From Alphaproteobacteria bacterium (GTDB taxonomy: Bacteria; Pseudomonadota; Alphaproteobacteria; ATCC43930; Allostellaceae): a stretch of 37,782 nucleotides of DNA. Position 1 is the stretch's first letter. Every line of letters starts with the position of its first letter. Below are positions 9,152 to 18,773 of the stretch, piece by piece. The notes beneath the pieces were generated by a model. It did not search any database. It was not told the origin of the DNA and saw only the letters and a program-made list of their open reading frames with translations. Position numbers and translations under genes: made by a program. The stretch is taken from NCBI GenBank assembly GCA_020852355.1, contig JADZBA010000270.1:1-37782 (forward strand), written 5' to 3'.

Positions 9152-9198
9152 GGCGCGGACGATAGCCCACGCCACCCGCCTTGCGCTACTTAGGGTCC

Positions 9199-10035
9199 AT
9201 GCCCGAGCTGCCCGAAGTCGAGACCGTCGTCCGCGGCCTGGAGCGTGCCATGACCGGCCGCCGCATCGTCCGCGTCGAGATGAACCGGCCGGACCTGCGC
9301 GCGCCGATGCCGCCCGATCTCGTGGCGCGCCTGGAGGGGCGCCTGGTCGAGGGCGTGCGGCGGCGCGCCAAGTACATCCTGGTCGACCTCGACGACGGCA
9401 CCGTGGTGATCGCCCATCTCGGCATGTCCGGGCGCATCACCATCAGCGCCCCGGGGGCCGCACCCAACCGGCGCGACCCGCACGACCATGTCGTGCTCCA
9501 TCTCGACGACGGCACGGTGCTGCGCTTCAACGACGCCCGCCGCTTCGGCCGCATCGACCTCTCCGACCGCGTCGGCCTCGCCCGCCACCCGCTGCTCTCC
9601 GGCATCGGGCCGGAGCCGCTCGATCCCGCCTTCGACGGGCCGGCGCTGGCGGCCGCGCTCGCCGGTCGCCGCACGCCGATCAAGGCCGCGCTGCTCGACC
9701 AGCGGGTCGTCGCCGGCATCGGCAACATCTACGCCTGCGAGGCGCTGCACATCGCCGGCCTGTCGCCGCGCCGGCTGGCACTGACCGTGGCCGGCGGGCG
9801 CGCCGAACGTCTGGTCGCGGCGATCCGCGACGTCCTGACGCGGGCGATCGCGGCCGGCGGCTCGTCGCTCCGCGACTATGTCCAGGCATCGGGCGAGCTC
9901 GGCTACTTCCAGCACGACTGGGTGGTCTACGGCCGCGAGGGCGAGCCCTGCCGGCGCTGCGGCGCGGGCCATGCCGTGCGCCGGATGGCGCAGGCCGGGC
10001 GCTCGACATTCTATTGTGCGCGTTGCCAGCGCTGA
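9199..10035 (+). CDS. mutM: Formamidopyrimidine-DNA glycosylase
   Basis: [34 protein letters not shown]...; N-terminal PELPEVE catalytic motif and C-terminal zinc finger CRRCGAG...FYCARCQR. Confidence 0.98.
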   Translation: MPELPEVETVVRGLERAMTGRRIVRVEMNRPDLRAPMPPDLVARLEGRLVEGVRRRAKYILVDLDDGTVVIAHLGMSGRITISAPGAAPNRRDPHDHVVLHLDDGTVLRFNDARRFGRIDLSDRVGLARHPLLSGIGPEPLDPAFDGPALAAALAGRRTPIKAALLDQRVVAGIGNIYACEALHIAGLSPRRLALTVAGGRAERLVAAIRDVLTRAIAAGGSSLRDYVQASGELGYFQHDWVVYGREGEPCRRCGAGHAVRRMAQAGRSTFYCARCQR

Positions 10036-10053
10036 TGGTATAGCCTCGGCGTC

Positions 10054-10410
10054 ATGCTGCGGTTCCTCGGCCCGCTCATGCTCGCCGGCGCGCTGTTCCT
10101 GGCGCCGCCCCACGCCGTCGCGACGGAGGCGTTCGTCGACGGGCTGGAGGACGTGCCGCTGATGGACGGGCTGAAGCCCCTGCCGGACCGCAGCGTCGTC
10201 TTCGACAAGCCCGACGGCCGCATCGTCGAGAGCTATGCGATGGGGGCGGTGCGGCGCGCCGACGTGGTGCGCTTCTACGACCAGACGCTGCCGCAGCTCG
10301 GCTGGGCCGGCCGCGCCCAGGCCTATCGTCGCGAGGGCGAGAACCTGCGGCTCGGCTTCGAAGGCAAGGACGGCGCCCTCGTCGTCCGCTTCTCTTTGAC
10401 GCCGCGCTGA
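10054..10410 (+). CDS. Secreted/periplasmic protein of unknown function between mutM and enoyl-CoA hydratase
   Basis: 118 aa; signal peptide [24 protein letters not shown], then [71 protein letters not shown]. Confidence 0.8.
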   Translation: MLRFLGPLMLAGALFLAPPHAVATEAFVDGLEDVPLMDGLKPLPDRSVVFDKPDGRIVESYAMGAVRRADVVRFYDQTLPQLGWAGRAQAYRREGENLRLGFEGKDGALVVRFSLTPR

Positions 10411-10445
10411 CGGCCCGCGGACCCGATACAACCGGAGAACGATTC

Positions 10446-11222
10446 ATGGCCTACGAGACGGTCCTCGTCGAGACGCGGGGCAGCGTCGGCATCGTCACGC
10501 TCAACCGCCCCAAGGCGCTGAACGCGCTGAGCGCACAGCTCGTCGCCGACCTCGGCGCCGCCCTCGACGCGTTCGAGGCCGATCCTGGGATCGGCGCCGT
10601 CGTGCTCACCGGCAGCGAACGGGCGTTCGCCGCCGGCGCCGACATCAAGGAGATGGCGTCCCGCACCTACATGGACGTCTATCTCGCCGACTTCATCACC
10701 GCCGGGTGGGAGCGCATCACCACCTGCCGCAAGCCGATCGTCGCCGCCGTCGCCGGCTATGCGCTGGGTGGCGGCTGCGAGGTCGCCATGATGTGCGACT
10801 TCATCATCGCCGCCGACACCGCGCGGTTCGGCCAGCCGGAGATCACCATCGGCACCATCCCCGGTGCCGGGGGTACGCAGCGCCTGACGCGCGCCGTCGG
10901 CAAGGCGAAGGCCATGGAGATGGTCCTGACCGGCCGCATGATGGACGCGGCCGAGGCGGAGCGCGCGGGCCTCGTCTCGCGCGTCGTGCCGGCGGCCGAG
11001 CTGCTGGCCGAGGCGATCAAGACGGCGGAGAAGATCGCCGGCCTGTCGCGGCCGATCGTCATGCTGGCGAAGGAGGCGGTGAACCGGGCCTTCGAGACGA
11101 CGCTGGCGGAGGGCGTGCGCTTCGAGCGCCGCCTGTTCCATTCGACCTTCGCGACCGAGGACCAGAAGGAGGGCATGGCGGCCTTCGTCGAGAAGCGGCC
11201 GCCGGCCTTCCGCCACCGCTGA
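10446..11222 (+). CDS. Enoyl-CoA hydratase/isomerase (crotonase) family
   Basis: 258 aa; [36 protein letters not shown]...[11 protein letters not shown]...[47 protein letters not shown]. Confidence 0.96.
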   Translation: MAYETVLVETRGSVGIVTLNRPKALNALSAQLVADLGAALDAFEADPGIGAVVLTGSERAFAAGADIKEMASRTYMDVYLADFITAGWERITTCRKPIVAAVAGYALGGGCEVAMMCDFIIAADTARFGQPEITIGTIPGAGGTQRLTRAVGKAKAMEMVLTGRMMDAAEAERAGLVSRVVPAAELLAEAIKTAEKIAGLSRPIVMLAKEAVNRAFETTLAEGVRFERRLFHSTFATEDQKEGMAAFVEKRPPAFRHR

Positions 11223-11239
11223 GGCGCGGGGCGTGCCGC

Positions 11240-11277
11240 CGCCCGGCCTTGACGGGCCGGGCGCGCGGCTCTATAAG
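11240..11277 (+). promoter_or_regulatory. Predicted sigma70-type promoter of rpsT with an inverted repeat centred on the -35 hexamer
   Basis: TTGACG (11249-11254), 17-nt spacer, TATAAG (11272-11277). The -35 is flanked by perfect 9-bp arms CGCCCGGCC (11240-11248) and GGCCGGGCG (11255-11263). Confidence 0.65.
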
Positions 11278-11323
11278 CCCGGCCTCCTTTTCGGAACCAG
11301 ATCAAAGCAAGGCAGGGACCGGC

Positions 11324-11590
11324 ATGGCCCAGCACAAGTCGGCGGAGAAGCGCGCCCGGCAGACCGAGCGTCGTACCGCCACCAACGGCGCCCGCATGAG
11401 CCGCATCCGTACCTTCGTGAAGAAGGTCGAGGCCGCGATCGCGTCGGGCGACAAGACCGCGGCGGCGGCGGCCTTCAAGGAGGCGCAGCCGGAGATGCAT
11501 CGCGGCATCGGCAAGGGCGTTCTCCACCGCAACACGGTCGCGCGCAAGCTGTCGCGGCTGTCGGCGCGCATCAGCTCCCTCTCCAGCTAG
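11324..11590 (+). CDS. rpsT: 30S ribosomal protein S20
   Basis: 88 aa; [86 protein letters not shown]. Confidence 0.98.
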   Translation: MAQHKSAEKRARQTERRTATNGARMSRIRTFVKKVEAAIASGDKTAAAAAFKEAQPEMHRGIGKGVLHRNTVARKLSRLSARISSLSS

Positions 11591-11611
11591 CGGCGGCCGG
11601 TTCCGCATGCC

Positions 11612-11639
11612 CCGCGCGATCGCTCGGACGATCGCGCGG
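11612..11639 (+). terminator. Stem-loop after rpsT, terminator-like
   Basis: CCGCGCGATCG-CTCGGA-CGATCGCGCGG: perfect 11-bp stem with 6-nt loop. A T5 run lies about 17 nt downstream rather than immediately adjacent. Confidence 0.5.
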
Positions 11640-11925
11640 CGGGGAACTTGCGCCCGTTTTTCGCCGCGTCCGCGGAGCCGCTGCGGCGAATTGAACTCAG
11701 CCCACGAGAGCCGCTTCGAGTCCGTTGCGAGTCCGCTCGCGAGGGGTCTAGAGTTTCGATCCGCGACGTGACGAGCTTTGCGACCTGGGTCCCGTTTCGA
11801 AGCGCAGCGTACGCGCCGCGGCCGAACAGCAATCGAACGATCCGAACCAGCTTTTCCGATCGACAGAGAGCAGGGATCAGCCGGTCACGGTCGCAGAACG
11901 CGGGCCGGCTACAGCGGGGGGCGTG

Positions 11926-12390
11926 ATGGCCGAAGTTCCGGTGCGAGCGGTGTCGAACGAGGGCGGGAGCGGCGCCGGATATGCGGGCGACGTGTCTTCC
12001 CAGGACGCCTGGCGCCTCCTCGCGGAGGATCCACGCGCCGTCCTCGTCGACGTGCGCACGCGCCCGGAATGGATGTTCGTCGGCGTCCCCGATCTCTCGA
12101 CCATCGGCAAGCGCGCGTCCTTCCTCTCCTGGCAGGTGTTCCCGACCATGGAGGTCGCCGGCGACTTCGCCGACGCGTTGGCGAAGGCGGGCGTGGGCAA
12201 GGACCAGACGGTGCTGTTCCTCTGTCGTTCGGGCGCCCGCTCGCGTGCCGCGGCGATCGCCGCGACGAATGCCGGCTTCGGCCGCGCGTTCAACATCGCC
12301 GACGGCTTCGAGGGTCCTCCCGACGGCGAGCGCCACCGCGGCCGCATCACCGGATGGAAGGCCGCCGGCCTGCCCTGGGTCCAGGAGTAG
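11926..12390 (+). CDS. Rhodanese-like domain sulfurtransferase
   Basis: 154 aa from ATG (GTG at 11923 also possible); DAWRLLAEDPRAVLVDVRTRPEWMFVGVPDL...VLFLCRSGARSRAAAIAATNAGFGRAFNIADGFEGPPDGERHRG...GWKAAGLPW; intact CRSGARS active-site loop. Confidence 0.93.
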   Translation: MAEVPVRAVSNEGGSGAGYAGDVSSQDAWRLLAEDPRAVLVDVRTRPEWMFVGVPDLSTIGKRASFLSWQVFPTMEVAGDFADALAKAGVGKDQTVLFLCRSGARSRAAAIAATNAGFGRAFNIADGFEGPPDGERHRGRITGWKAAGLPWVQE

Positions 12391-12394
12391 CGCC

Positions 12395-13777
12395 ATGGCC
12401 GAGCGCGACGAGAGCGCCGTCCAGGCGCAGTGGGCCCGCGTACGGGCACGGCTTCGCGAGGAGTTCGGCGAGGCGGCCTTCCGCACCTGGCTGAAGCCCC
12501 TGACCCTGAAGGACCTGCGCGCCGGAGCGCTGCGCCTGGCGGTGCCCACCCGCTTCATGCGCGACTGGGTCCAGACCAACTATTCCGACCGCCTGCGCAC
12601 GCTGTGGTCGGGCGAGAACGGCACCGTCCGCTCGATCGAGATCGTGATCGAAAGCGTGCTGGCGCGGGCCGCGCCGGTCGACGGCGCGCAGGCCGAGCCC
12701 GAGGCGATCGTCGTCGCCGACGGCGCGGAGGAGCCGCCGATCGACCGCAACGAGTTCGGCGGTCGCCTCGACCCGCGCTTCACCTTCGAGAACTTCGTCG
12801 TCGGCAAGCCGAACGAGCTGGCCCATGCCGCCGCCCGCCGCGTGGCCGAGGCGTCGACCGTGCCGTTCAACCCGCTGTTCCTCTACGGCAGCGTCGGCCT
12901 CGGCAAGACGCACCTGATGCACGCGATCGCCTGGCAGGTACGCCGGCGCGAGCCGGGCAAGCGCGTCATCTACCTGTCGGCCGAGAAGTTCATGTTCCAG
13001 TTCGTGAAGGCCGTCCGCTTCAAGGACACCATGGCCTTCAAGGAGCAGTTCCGCTCGGTCGACGTGCTGATGATCGACGACGTGCAATTCCTCTGCGGCA
13101 AGGATTCGACGCAGGAGGAATTCTTCTACACGTTCAACGCGCTGGTCGATCAGAACCGGCAGATCGTCATCTCCGCCGACAAGTCGCCGTCGGATCTCGA
13201 AGGGCTGGAGGAGCGCATGCGCTCGCGACTGGGCTGGGGCCTGGTCGCCGACATCCATCCCACGACCTACGAGCTCAGGCTCGGCATCCTGCAGACCAAG
13301 GCCGAGCAGATGGGCTTCGCGGCGCCGACCAAGGTGCTGGAATTCCTCGCCCACAAGATCACCTCCAACGTCCGCGAGCTCGAGGGCGCGCTCAACCGCA
13401 TCGCCGCCCACGCCTCGCTGGTCGGGCGCTCGGTGTCGCTGGAGACCGCCCAGGAGGTCCTGCACGACCTGCTGCGGGCCAACGACCGGCGGATCACCAT
13501 CGAGGAGATCCAGAAGCGCGTGGCCGAGCATTTCAGCATCCGTCTCGCCGACATGCATTCCGCCCGCCGCGCCCGGGCCGTCGCCCGACCGCGCCAGGTG
13601 GCGATGTATCTCTGCAAGCAGCTGACGCCGCGCTCGCTGCCGGAGATCGGGCGCAAGTTCGGGGGGCGCGACCACACCACGGTCATGCATGCCGTGCGCA
13701 AGATCGAGGAGCTCCGCGCGATCGACCCCAACCTGTCGGAGGACATCGATCTGCTGCGCCGCATGCTGGAAACCTGA
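12395..13777 (+). CDS. dnaA: Chromosomal replication initiator protein DnaA
   Basis: 460 aa; FVVGKPNELAHAAARRVAE...NPLFLYGSVGLGKTHLMHAIAWQ...VDVLMIDDVQFLCGKDSTQEEFFYTFNAL...RSLPEIGRKFGGRDHTTVMHAVRKIEEL; AAA+ and domain IV signatures. Confidence 0.98.
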   Translation: MAERDESAVQAQWARVRARLREEFGEAAFRTWLKPLTLKDLRAGALRLAVPTRFMRDWVQTNYSDRLRTLWSGENGTVRSIEIVIESVLARAAPVDGAQAEPEAIVVADGAEEPPIDRNEFGGRLDPRFTFENFVVGKPNELAHAAARRVAEASTVPFNPLFLYGSVGLGKTHLMHAIAWQVRRREPGKRVIYLSAEKFMFQFVKAVRFKDTMAFKEQFRSVDVLMIDDVQFLCGKDSTQEEFFYTFNALVDQNRQIVISADKSPSDLEGLEERMRSRLGWGLVADIHPTTYELRLGILQTKAEQMGFAAPTKVLEFLAHKITSNVRELEGALNRIAAHASLVGRSVSLETAQEVLHDLLRANDRRITIEEIQKRVAEHFSIRLADMHSARRARAVARPRQVAMYLCKQLTPRSLPEIGRKFGGRDHTTVMHAVRKIEELRAIDPNLSEDIDLLRRMLET

Positions 13778-13895
13778 GCCGGGCCGGCCGACGCGGCCGC
13801 AAAGCCGCCACGTTCGTGGCGAATCATCGGCCCGCGGGGAACGTTCCGACCGGCTATTCGTTGTCGGGCGATCGATCGCCAGGAGGCAAACGGCT

Positions 13896-14561
13896 ATGGT
13901 GAAGTGGTTCGCGTCGGCGCTGGCGGCACTGGTTCTCTGGACGGGTAGCGCCTATGCCCAGGCGGAAGAGCAGGAGGTGGTGGACCGGGCGCGGATCACC
14001 GTCAGTTCCATGCTCTCCCATCCCGACTTCCGCGAGGCGCGCGCCCAGATGCGGCGCGCCAAGGGCGTCATCGTCATCCCTTCGCTGGTCAAGGGCGGCT
14101 TCATCCTCGGTGGCGAGGGCGGCTCGGGCGTGCTGCTGGTGCGCGGTCGCGACGGGAGCTGGAGCAACCCCAGCTTCGTTACCATGGGCGCGGGCTCGAT
14201 CGGCCTGCAGATCGGCGTGCAGACCGCCGAGGTGCTGTTCATGATCATGACCGACAAGGGCCTGCAGTCGGTGATGGCCGACGAGTTCAAGGTCGGCGCC
14301 GACGCCTCGATCGCGGTCGGTCCGATGGGCGCCGGCGTCGAGGCCGGCACGACGGCCAACCTGCGCGCCGACATCGTCTCCTTCTCGCGGACCCAGGGGC
14401 TGTTCGGCGGCGTCAGCTTCGAGGGCTCGCTGATCAAGCCGCGCGGCTCGTGGAACGAGCGCTACTACGGCCGCCAGGTCTCGGTGCGCGACATCGTGAT
14501 CGAGCGCCGGGTCTCCAACCCGGGTGCCGACGCGCTGCGCCGCGCCCTCGTCGTCAACTGA
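13896..14561 (+). CDS. SYLF/YSC84-domain lipid-binding protein, secreted
   Basis: 221 aa; signal peptide [96 protein letters not shown]. Confidence 0.9.
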   Translation: MVKWFASALAALVLWTGSAYAQAEEQEVVDRARITVSSMLSHPDFREARAQMRRAKGVIVIPSLVKGGFILGGEGGSGVLLVRGRDGSWSNPSFVTMGAGSIGLQIGVQTAEVLFMIMTDKGLQSVMADEFKVGADASIAVGPMGAGVEAGTTANLRADIVSFSRTQGLFGGVSFEGSLIKPRGSWNERYYGRQVSVRDIVIERRVSNPGADALRRALVVN

Positions 14562-14596
14562 CGGCGGAGATCGCCCGGCACCCGACCCCGGCCCTG

Positions 14597-16075
14597 ATGC
14601 TCCAGGGCACGGGGTCGGACGTCGGCAAGTCCATCCTCGTCGCCGGCCTCGGACGCGCCTTCGTCCGGCGTGGCCTGCGCGTCCTGCCGTTCAAGCCGCA
14701 GAACATGGCGAACAACGCCGCCGTCGCCGCCGACGGCGGCGAGATCGGCCGTGCGCACTGGCTGCAGGCGCGCGCCTGCCGGGTGCCCGCCCGGGTCGAC
14801 ATGAACCCCGTCCTGCTGAAGCCCGAGGGCGACCGGCGGGCCCAGGTCGTGGTGCGCGGCGCCGTGTACTGCACGACCGACGCCGCCGCCTACCAGCGCC
14901 TCAAGCCCGAGCTGCTGCCGCTGGTGCAAGAGAGCTTCCGCCGCCTCGCCTGCGATGCCGACCTGGTGCTGGTCGAGGGCGCCGGCAGCCCGGCCGAGGT
15001 CAATCTCCGGGCCGGCGACATCGCCAACATGGGCTTCGCCCTGCCCGAGCGGGTGCCGGTCCTGCTGGTCGCGGACATCGACCGCGGCGGCATGCTGGCG
15101 AGCGTCGTCGGCACGATGGCGCTGCTGCCGGCGGCCGAGCGCGCGCTCATCGCCGGTTACCTCGTCAACAAGTTCCGCGGCGACCCCGCGCTGCTCGCCC
15201 CCGCCTTCCCGATCGTGCGCGGCCATTGCGGCCTCGACTGCCTCGGCGTCGTGCCCTGGATCGCCGCCGTTCGGGCGCTGCCGGCCGAGGACGCGGTGGT
15301 GATCGAAGGGCGCGCCGCGGCCCAGGCCCATGGCTTCCGCGTCGCGGTGCCGCTGCTGCCGCGCATCGCCAACTTCGACGACCTCGATCCGTTGCGCGCC
15401 GAGCCGGACGTGTCGGTCGCCTTCGTGCCGCCGGGCCGGCCGCTGCCGGCCGACGCCGACCTCGTGGTGCTGCCCGGCAGCAAGGCGACGCGCGCCGACC
15501 TGGCGGCGCTCCGCGCCGAGGGCTGGGACATCGACCTCGCGGCGCATGTCCGCCGCGGCGGCGCGGTCCTCGGCCTGTGCGGCGGCTACCAGATGCTGGG
15601 TCGCATCGTGGCCGATCCGGACGGTGTCGAAGGTCCCGCCGGAACCAGCCCCGGCCTGGGGCTGCTCGAGGTGGAGACGACGATCGGCGGCGCCAAGCGG
15701 CTGACGGCGGCCTCGGGCACCGAGCCGGCGAGCGGCGAGCCGGTCGCCGGCTACGAGATGCACATGGGCCGGACGGTCGGTGCCGGCCTCGACCGCCCGT
15801 TTCTGACGCTGGCCGGCAGCCCGGAAGGCGCGGTATCGCCCGACCACCGGGTGATGGGGACCTATCTGCACGGGCTGTTCGCGGCCGACGGCTTCCGCCG
15901 GGCGTTCCTCGCTCGTCTCGGCGCCCCGACCCGCGCGACGGTGGCCTACGAGGCGACGGTCGAGGCCGCGATCGATGCGGTCGCCGATGCGCTGGAGGCG
16001 GCGGTCGATCTCGATCGCCTGCTCGCCGTCGCCCGCCGTACACCCCGTCTCGACCGGCCGGCGTCCGCCGGCTAG
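14597..16075 (+). CDS. cobQ: Cobyric acid synthase CobQ (start uncertain; may begin at CTG 14558)
   Basis: [79 protein letters not shown]; GATase domain [12 protein letters not shown] and YEMHMGRT. Confidence 0.95.
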   Translation: MLQGTGSDVGKSILVAGLGRAFVRRGLRVLPFKPQNMANNAAVAADGGEIGRAHWLQARACRVPARVDMNPVLLKPEGDRRAQVVVRGAVYCTTDAAAYQRLKPELLPLVQESFRRLACDADLVLVEGAGSPAEVNLRAGDIANMGFALPERVPVLLVADIDRGGMLASVVGTMALLPAAERALIAGYLVNKFRGDPALLAPAFPIVRGHCGLDCLGVVPWIAAVRALPAEDAVVIEGRAAAQAHGFRVAVPLLPRIANFDDLDPLRAEPDVSVAFVPPGRPLPADADLVVLPGSKATRADLAALRAEGWDIDLAAHVRRGGAVLGLCGGYQMLGRIVADPDGVEGPAGTSPGLGLLEVETTIGGAKRLTAASGTEPASGEPVAGYEMHMGRTVGAGLDRPFLTLAGSPEGAVSPDHRVMGTYLHGLFAADGFRRAFLARLGAPTRATVAYEATVEAAIDAVADALEAAVDLDRLLAVARRTPRLDRPASAG

Positions 16076-17073
16076 GTTCGGCCGACCAGGAAGAGGGCCG
16101 CGGCGAGCGCGGCGATCAGGCCCGCATGGATGAGGCACGCGTGGACGTAGACCATCAGCGCCCGCGCGATGTCCGCCGGCTCGGCGCGCGCCGAGCCGGT
16201 ACCGATCCATGGCGCCTCGACCACCAGCCCGGGGTAGCGGCGCGGGCCGCACAGCGCGACGCCGATGGCGCCGGCCATCGCCGCCTCCGGCCAGCCGGCA
16301 TTGGGCGAGCGGTGCTTGCCGCCCTCACGCACCATGGTGACGATCGCCGGCACGAAGCGCGCCTGCGCCGTCACGGCGGCAGCGAGCGCCACGAGCAGCC
16401 CGGCGATGCGCGCCGGCACGAGGTTCATCGCGTCGTCGAGCCGCGCCGCCGCCCAGCCGAACGCGGCGTGGCGGTCGGTGCGGTGGCCGATCATGCTGTC
16501 CAAGGTGTTGACCGCCTTGTAGAGGCAGAGCCCCGGCAGACCGAGCAGCAGGGTCCAGAAGGCGGGTGCCACGACGCCGTCGGAGAAGTTCTCGGCCAGG
16601 CTCTCGATGGCGGCGCGCGACACCCCGTGGCGGTCGAGGGCCTCCGGGCTGCGGCCGACGATGTGGGCGACCGCGGCGCGCCCGGCCTCGACGCCGTCGC
16701 GCCCCAGCGCGACGAAGACGGCGGCGACATGATCGTAGAGGCTGCGCTGCGCCAGCAGGATCGCCATGGCGACGATCTCCAGTGCGGCACCCAGGCGGGC
16801 CCGCGCGGCGATCCAGGCGAGCACGGCACCGACCACCCAGGCGGTCGCGGCGATCGCCAGCACGACCAGGATGCCGCGGATGCGCCGCGCCGCGGGGCTG
16901 CGCTCCGGCCGGTTGAGCCGCCGGTCGAAGAAGCCGACGAGGCGGCCCAGCAGGGCGACCGGATGCGGCACGATCCGCCACAGCAGCGGCGGGTCGCCGA
17001 CCGCCGCGTCGAGGAGCAGCGCCAGCAGCAGGTGGACCAGCGGGGCGACCGATCCGGTGTCGGCGAGCAGCAT
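16072..17073 (-). CDS. cobD: Adenosylcobinamide-phosphate synthase CobD/CbiB
   Basis: 333 aa; [42 protein letters not shown]...[54 protein letters not shown]. Confidence 0.95.
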   Translation of the reverse strand: MLLADTGSVAPLVHLLLALLLDAAVGDPPLLWRIVPHPVALLGRLVGFFDRRLNRPERSPAARRIRGILVVLAIAATAWVVGAVLAWIAARARLGAALEIVAMAILLAQRSLYDHVAAVFVALGRDGVEAGRAAVAHIVGRSPEALDRHGVSRAAIESLAENFSDGVVAPAFWTLLLGLPGLCLYKAVNTLDSMIGHRTDRHAAFGWAAARLDDAMNLVPARIAGLLVALAAAVTAQARFVPAIVTMVREGGKHRSPNAGWPEAAMAGAIGVALCGPRRYPGLVVEAPWIGTGSARAEPADIARALMVYVHACLIHAGLIAALAAALFLVGRT

Positions 17074-17123
17074 GCCGCGACCATCGCCGCGCCGGCGCCC
17101 CGGGTCAACGCGGAGCGCGCGCG

Positions 17124-18725
17124 ATGACCGCCCTTCTCGACCGCCTCGCGACGGGCTGGCGGCCGTGGGCGACGCTGGCATTGCTGTGCGCCGCCCTCTA
17201 CCTGCCCGGCATGGCGGCGCTGCCGCCGTTCGATCGCGACGAGGCGCGCTTCGTCCAGGCGACCCGGCAGATGCTGGAGTCCGGCGACTTCGTGCAGATC
17301 CGCTTCCAGGACGAGGCGCGCAACAAGAAGCCGGTCGGGATCCATTGGCTGCAGGCGGCCGCGGTCGCTCTGCTGTCCGATCCCGAGGCGCGATCGCTCC
17401 GGCCCTACAGGCTGGTTTCCGCGACGGCGGCCGCGATCGCCGTCCTCTTCACCTTCGCGCTCGGCGCGCTGCTGTTCGACCGCCGCACCGCCCTGCTCGG
17501 CGCGGCCCTGGCCGCCGCCGCCCTGGTCACCGTCGTCGAGGCGCACCTCGCCAAGACCGATGCCGCGCTGCTCGCCGCCTCGCTGGCGGCCGAGCTGGCG
17601 CTCGGCAGGGCCTACCTCGCGCGGCGCGCGGGCGGTCGGGCGGGGGCGGGCAACGCGTTGCTGTTCTGGGCGGCGCTCGGCGTCGGCGGGCTGATCAAGG
17701 GGCCGGTCGCCCCGATGGTGGTGGCCCTCGCCGCGGCGGCCCTGTCGCTCGCCGATCGCAGTACCGCCTGGCTGCGCGACCTGCGACCCGCCTGGGGCGT
17801 GCCGCTCGCCGCCCTCATCGTGACGCCCTGGCTGGTCCTGGTCAGTGCCGCGACCGACGGCGGCTTCCTCGGTGATGCGGTGCGCTCGGACCTGCTGCCC
17901 AAGCTCATCGGCGGCCAGGAGTCGCACGGGGCGCCGCCCGGCTACTACCTGGCGCTGCTGGTGGCGACCGCATGGCCGGCGTCCCTGCTGGTGCCGCAGG
18001 GCGTCGCGGCGGCCTGGCGGGGCCGGACGGCGCCCGCCCTGCGCTTCGCGCTGGCCTGGGTGGTGCCGGGCTGGCTGATGTTCGAGCTGGTGCCGACCAA
18101 GCTGCCGCACTACGTCCTGCCGCTCTACCCGACGCTGGCGCTGCTCGCCGCCCATGCCGCCGTCGCCGGCGTCGGCGGCGCCGGGCGCTGGCGCTGGGCG
18201 GCGGCCGCCTGGTTCGCGCTGTGGGGCGTGGTCGGGGTCGCGCTGGGCGCTCTCGGCCTCGCGGCGGCGACGGCCTTCGGCGGCGGCACCCCGCTGGCGG
18301 CGCTCGCGGGGCTCGCCGCGGGCGTGCTGGCGGTCGCCGCCGCGGCACTCTGGCTGCGCCGCGATGCGGTCGCCGCCTGCGTCGCGTCGGTCGCCGGCGC
18401 CGCCGTCGTCTTCGGGCTGCTCCTCGGCGTCGTCGCCCCGCGCCTCGACGACCTCTGGCTCGGCCGCAGTGCCGCCGCGCTGCTGGCGCGGGAGGGCATC
18501 GCGGCCGGCCGCGTCGCGGTCGTCGGCTATGCCGAGCCGAGCCTGGTGTTCCTGGCCGGCACCGACATCCGCTTCGCCAACACCGCCGACGCCGCGGCGC
18601 ATCTCGCGAGCGTGCCCGACGCCGTCGCTCTGGTCGGCGACCGGGACCGCGAGACGTTCGAGGTGGCGGTGCGGGCGGCCGGAGTGGAGCCGGCACCCGG
18701 TGCGGTGGTGCGCGGCTTCAACTAG
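17124..18725 (+). CDS. Glycosyltransferase family 39 / ArnT-like polytopic membrane transferase
   Basis: 533 aa; ALYLPGMAALPPFDRDEARFVQATRQMLESGDFVQIRFQDEARNKKPVGIHWLQAAAVAL; DRDEARF...KPVGIHWLQ motif and multi-TM pattern of PMT/ArnT proteins. Confidence 0.88.
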   Translation: MTALLDRLATGWRPWATLALLCAALYLPGMAALPPFDRDEARFVQATRQMLESGDFVQIRFQDEARNKKPVGIHWLQAAAVALLSDPEARSLRPYRLVSATAAAIAVLFTFALGALLFDRRTALLGAALAAAALVTVVEAHLAKTDAALLAASLAAELALGRAYLARRAGGRAGAGNALLFWAALGVGGLIKGPVAPMVVALAAAALSLADRSTAWLRDLRPAWGVPLAALIVTPWLVLVSAATDGGFLGDAVRSDLLPKLIGGQESHGAPPGYYLALLVATAWPASLLVPQGVAAAWRGRTAPALRFALAWVVPGWLMFELVPTKLPHYVLPLYPTLALLAAHAAVAGVGGAGRWRWAAAAWFALWGVVGVALGALGLAAATAFGGGTPLAALAGLAAGVLAVAAAALWLRRDAVAACVASVAGAAVVFGLLLGVVAPRLDDLWLGRSAAALLAREGIAAGRVAVVGYAEPSLVFLAGTDIRFANTADAAAHLASVPDAVALVGDRDRETFEVAVRAAGVEPAPGAVVRGFN

Positions 18726-18773
18726 TCCCGCGGCCGCTGGACGACGTTGACGCTCTATCGCCGGCGCTGATCG

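Noticed and set aside
11591-11922. Possible oriC upstream of the rhodanese-dnaA genes
   Set aside because: No TTATNCACA-like DnaA boxes or AT-rich unwinding segment seen in this interval; proximity to dnaA alone is not enough.
11648-11926. 92-aa ORF (TTG start) in the dnaA upstream region
   Set aside because: Codon third positions lose the genome-typical GC bias after about 13 codons and the translation matches no family I recognise; better viewed as leader DNA.
14597-17073. Cobalamin riboswitch for cobQ/cobD
   Set aside because: No B12-box-like element seen upstream of either gene, and cobQ directly overlaps or abuts the SYLF gene.
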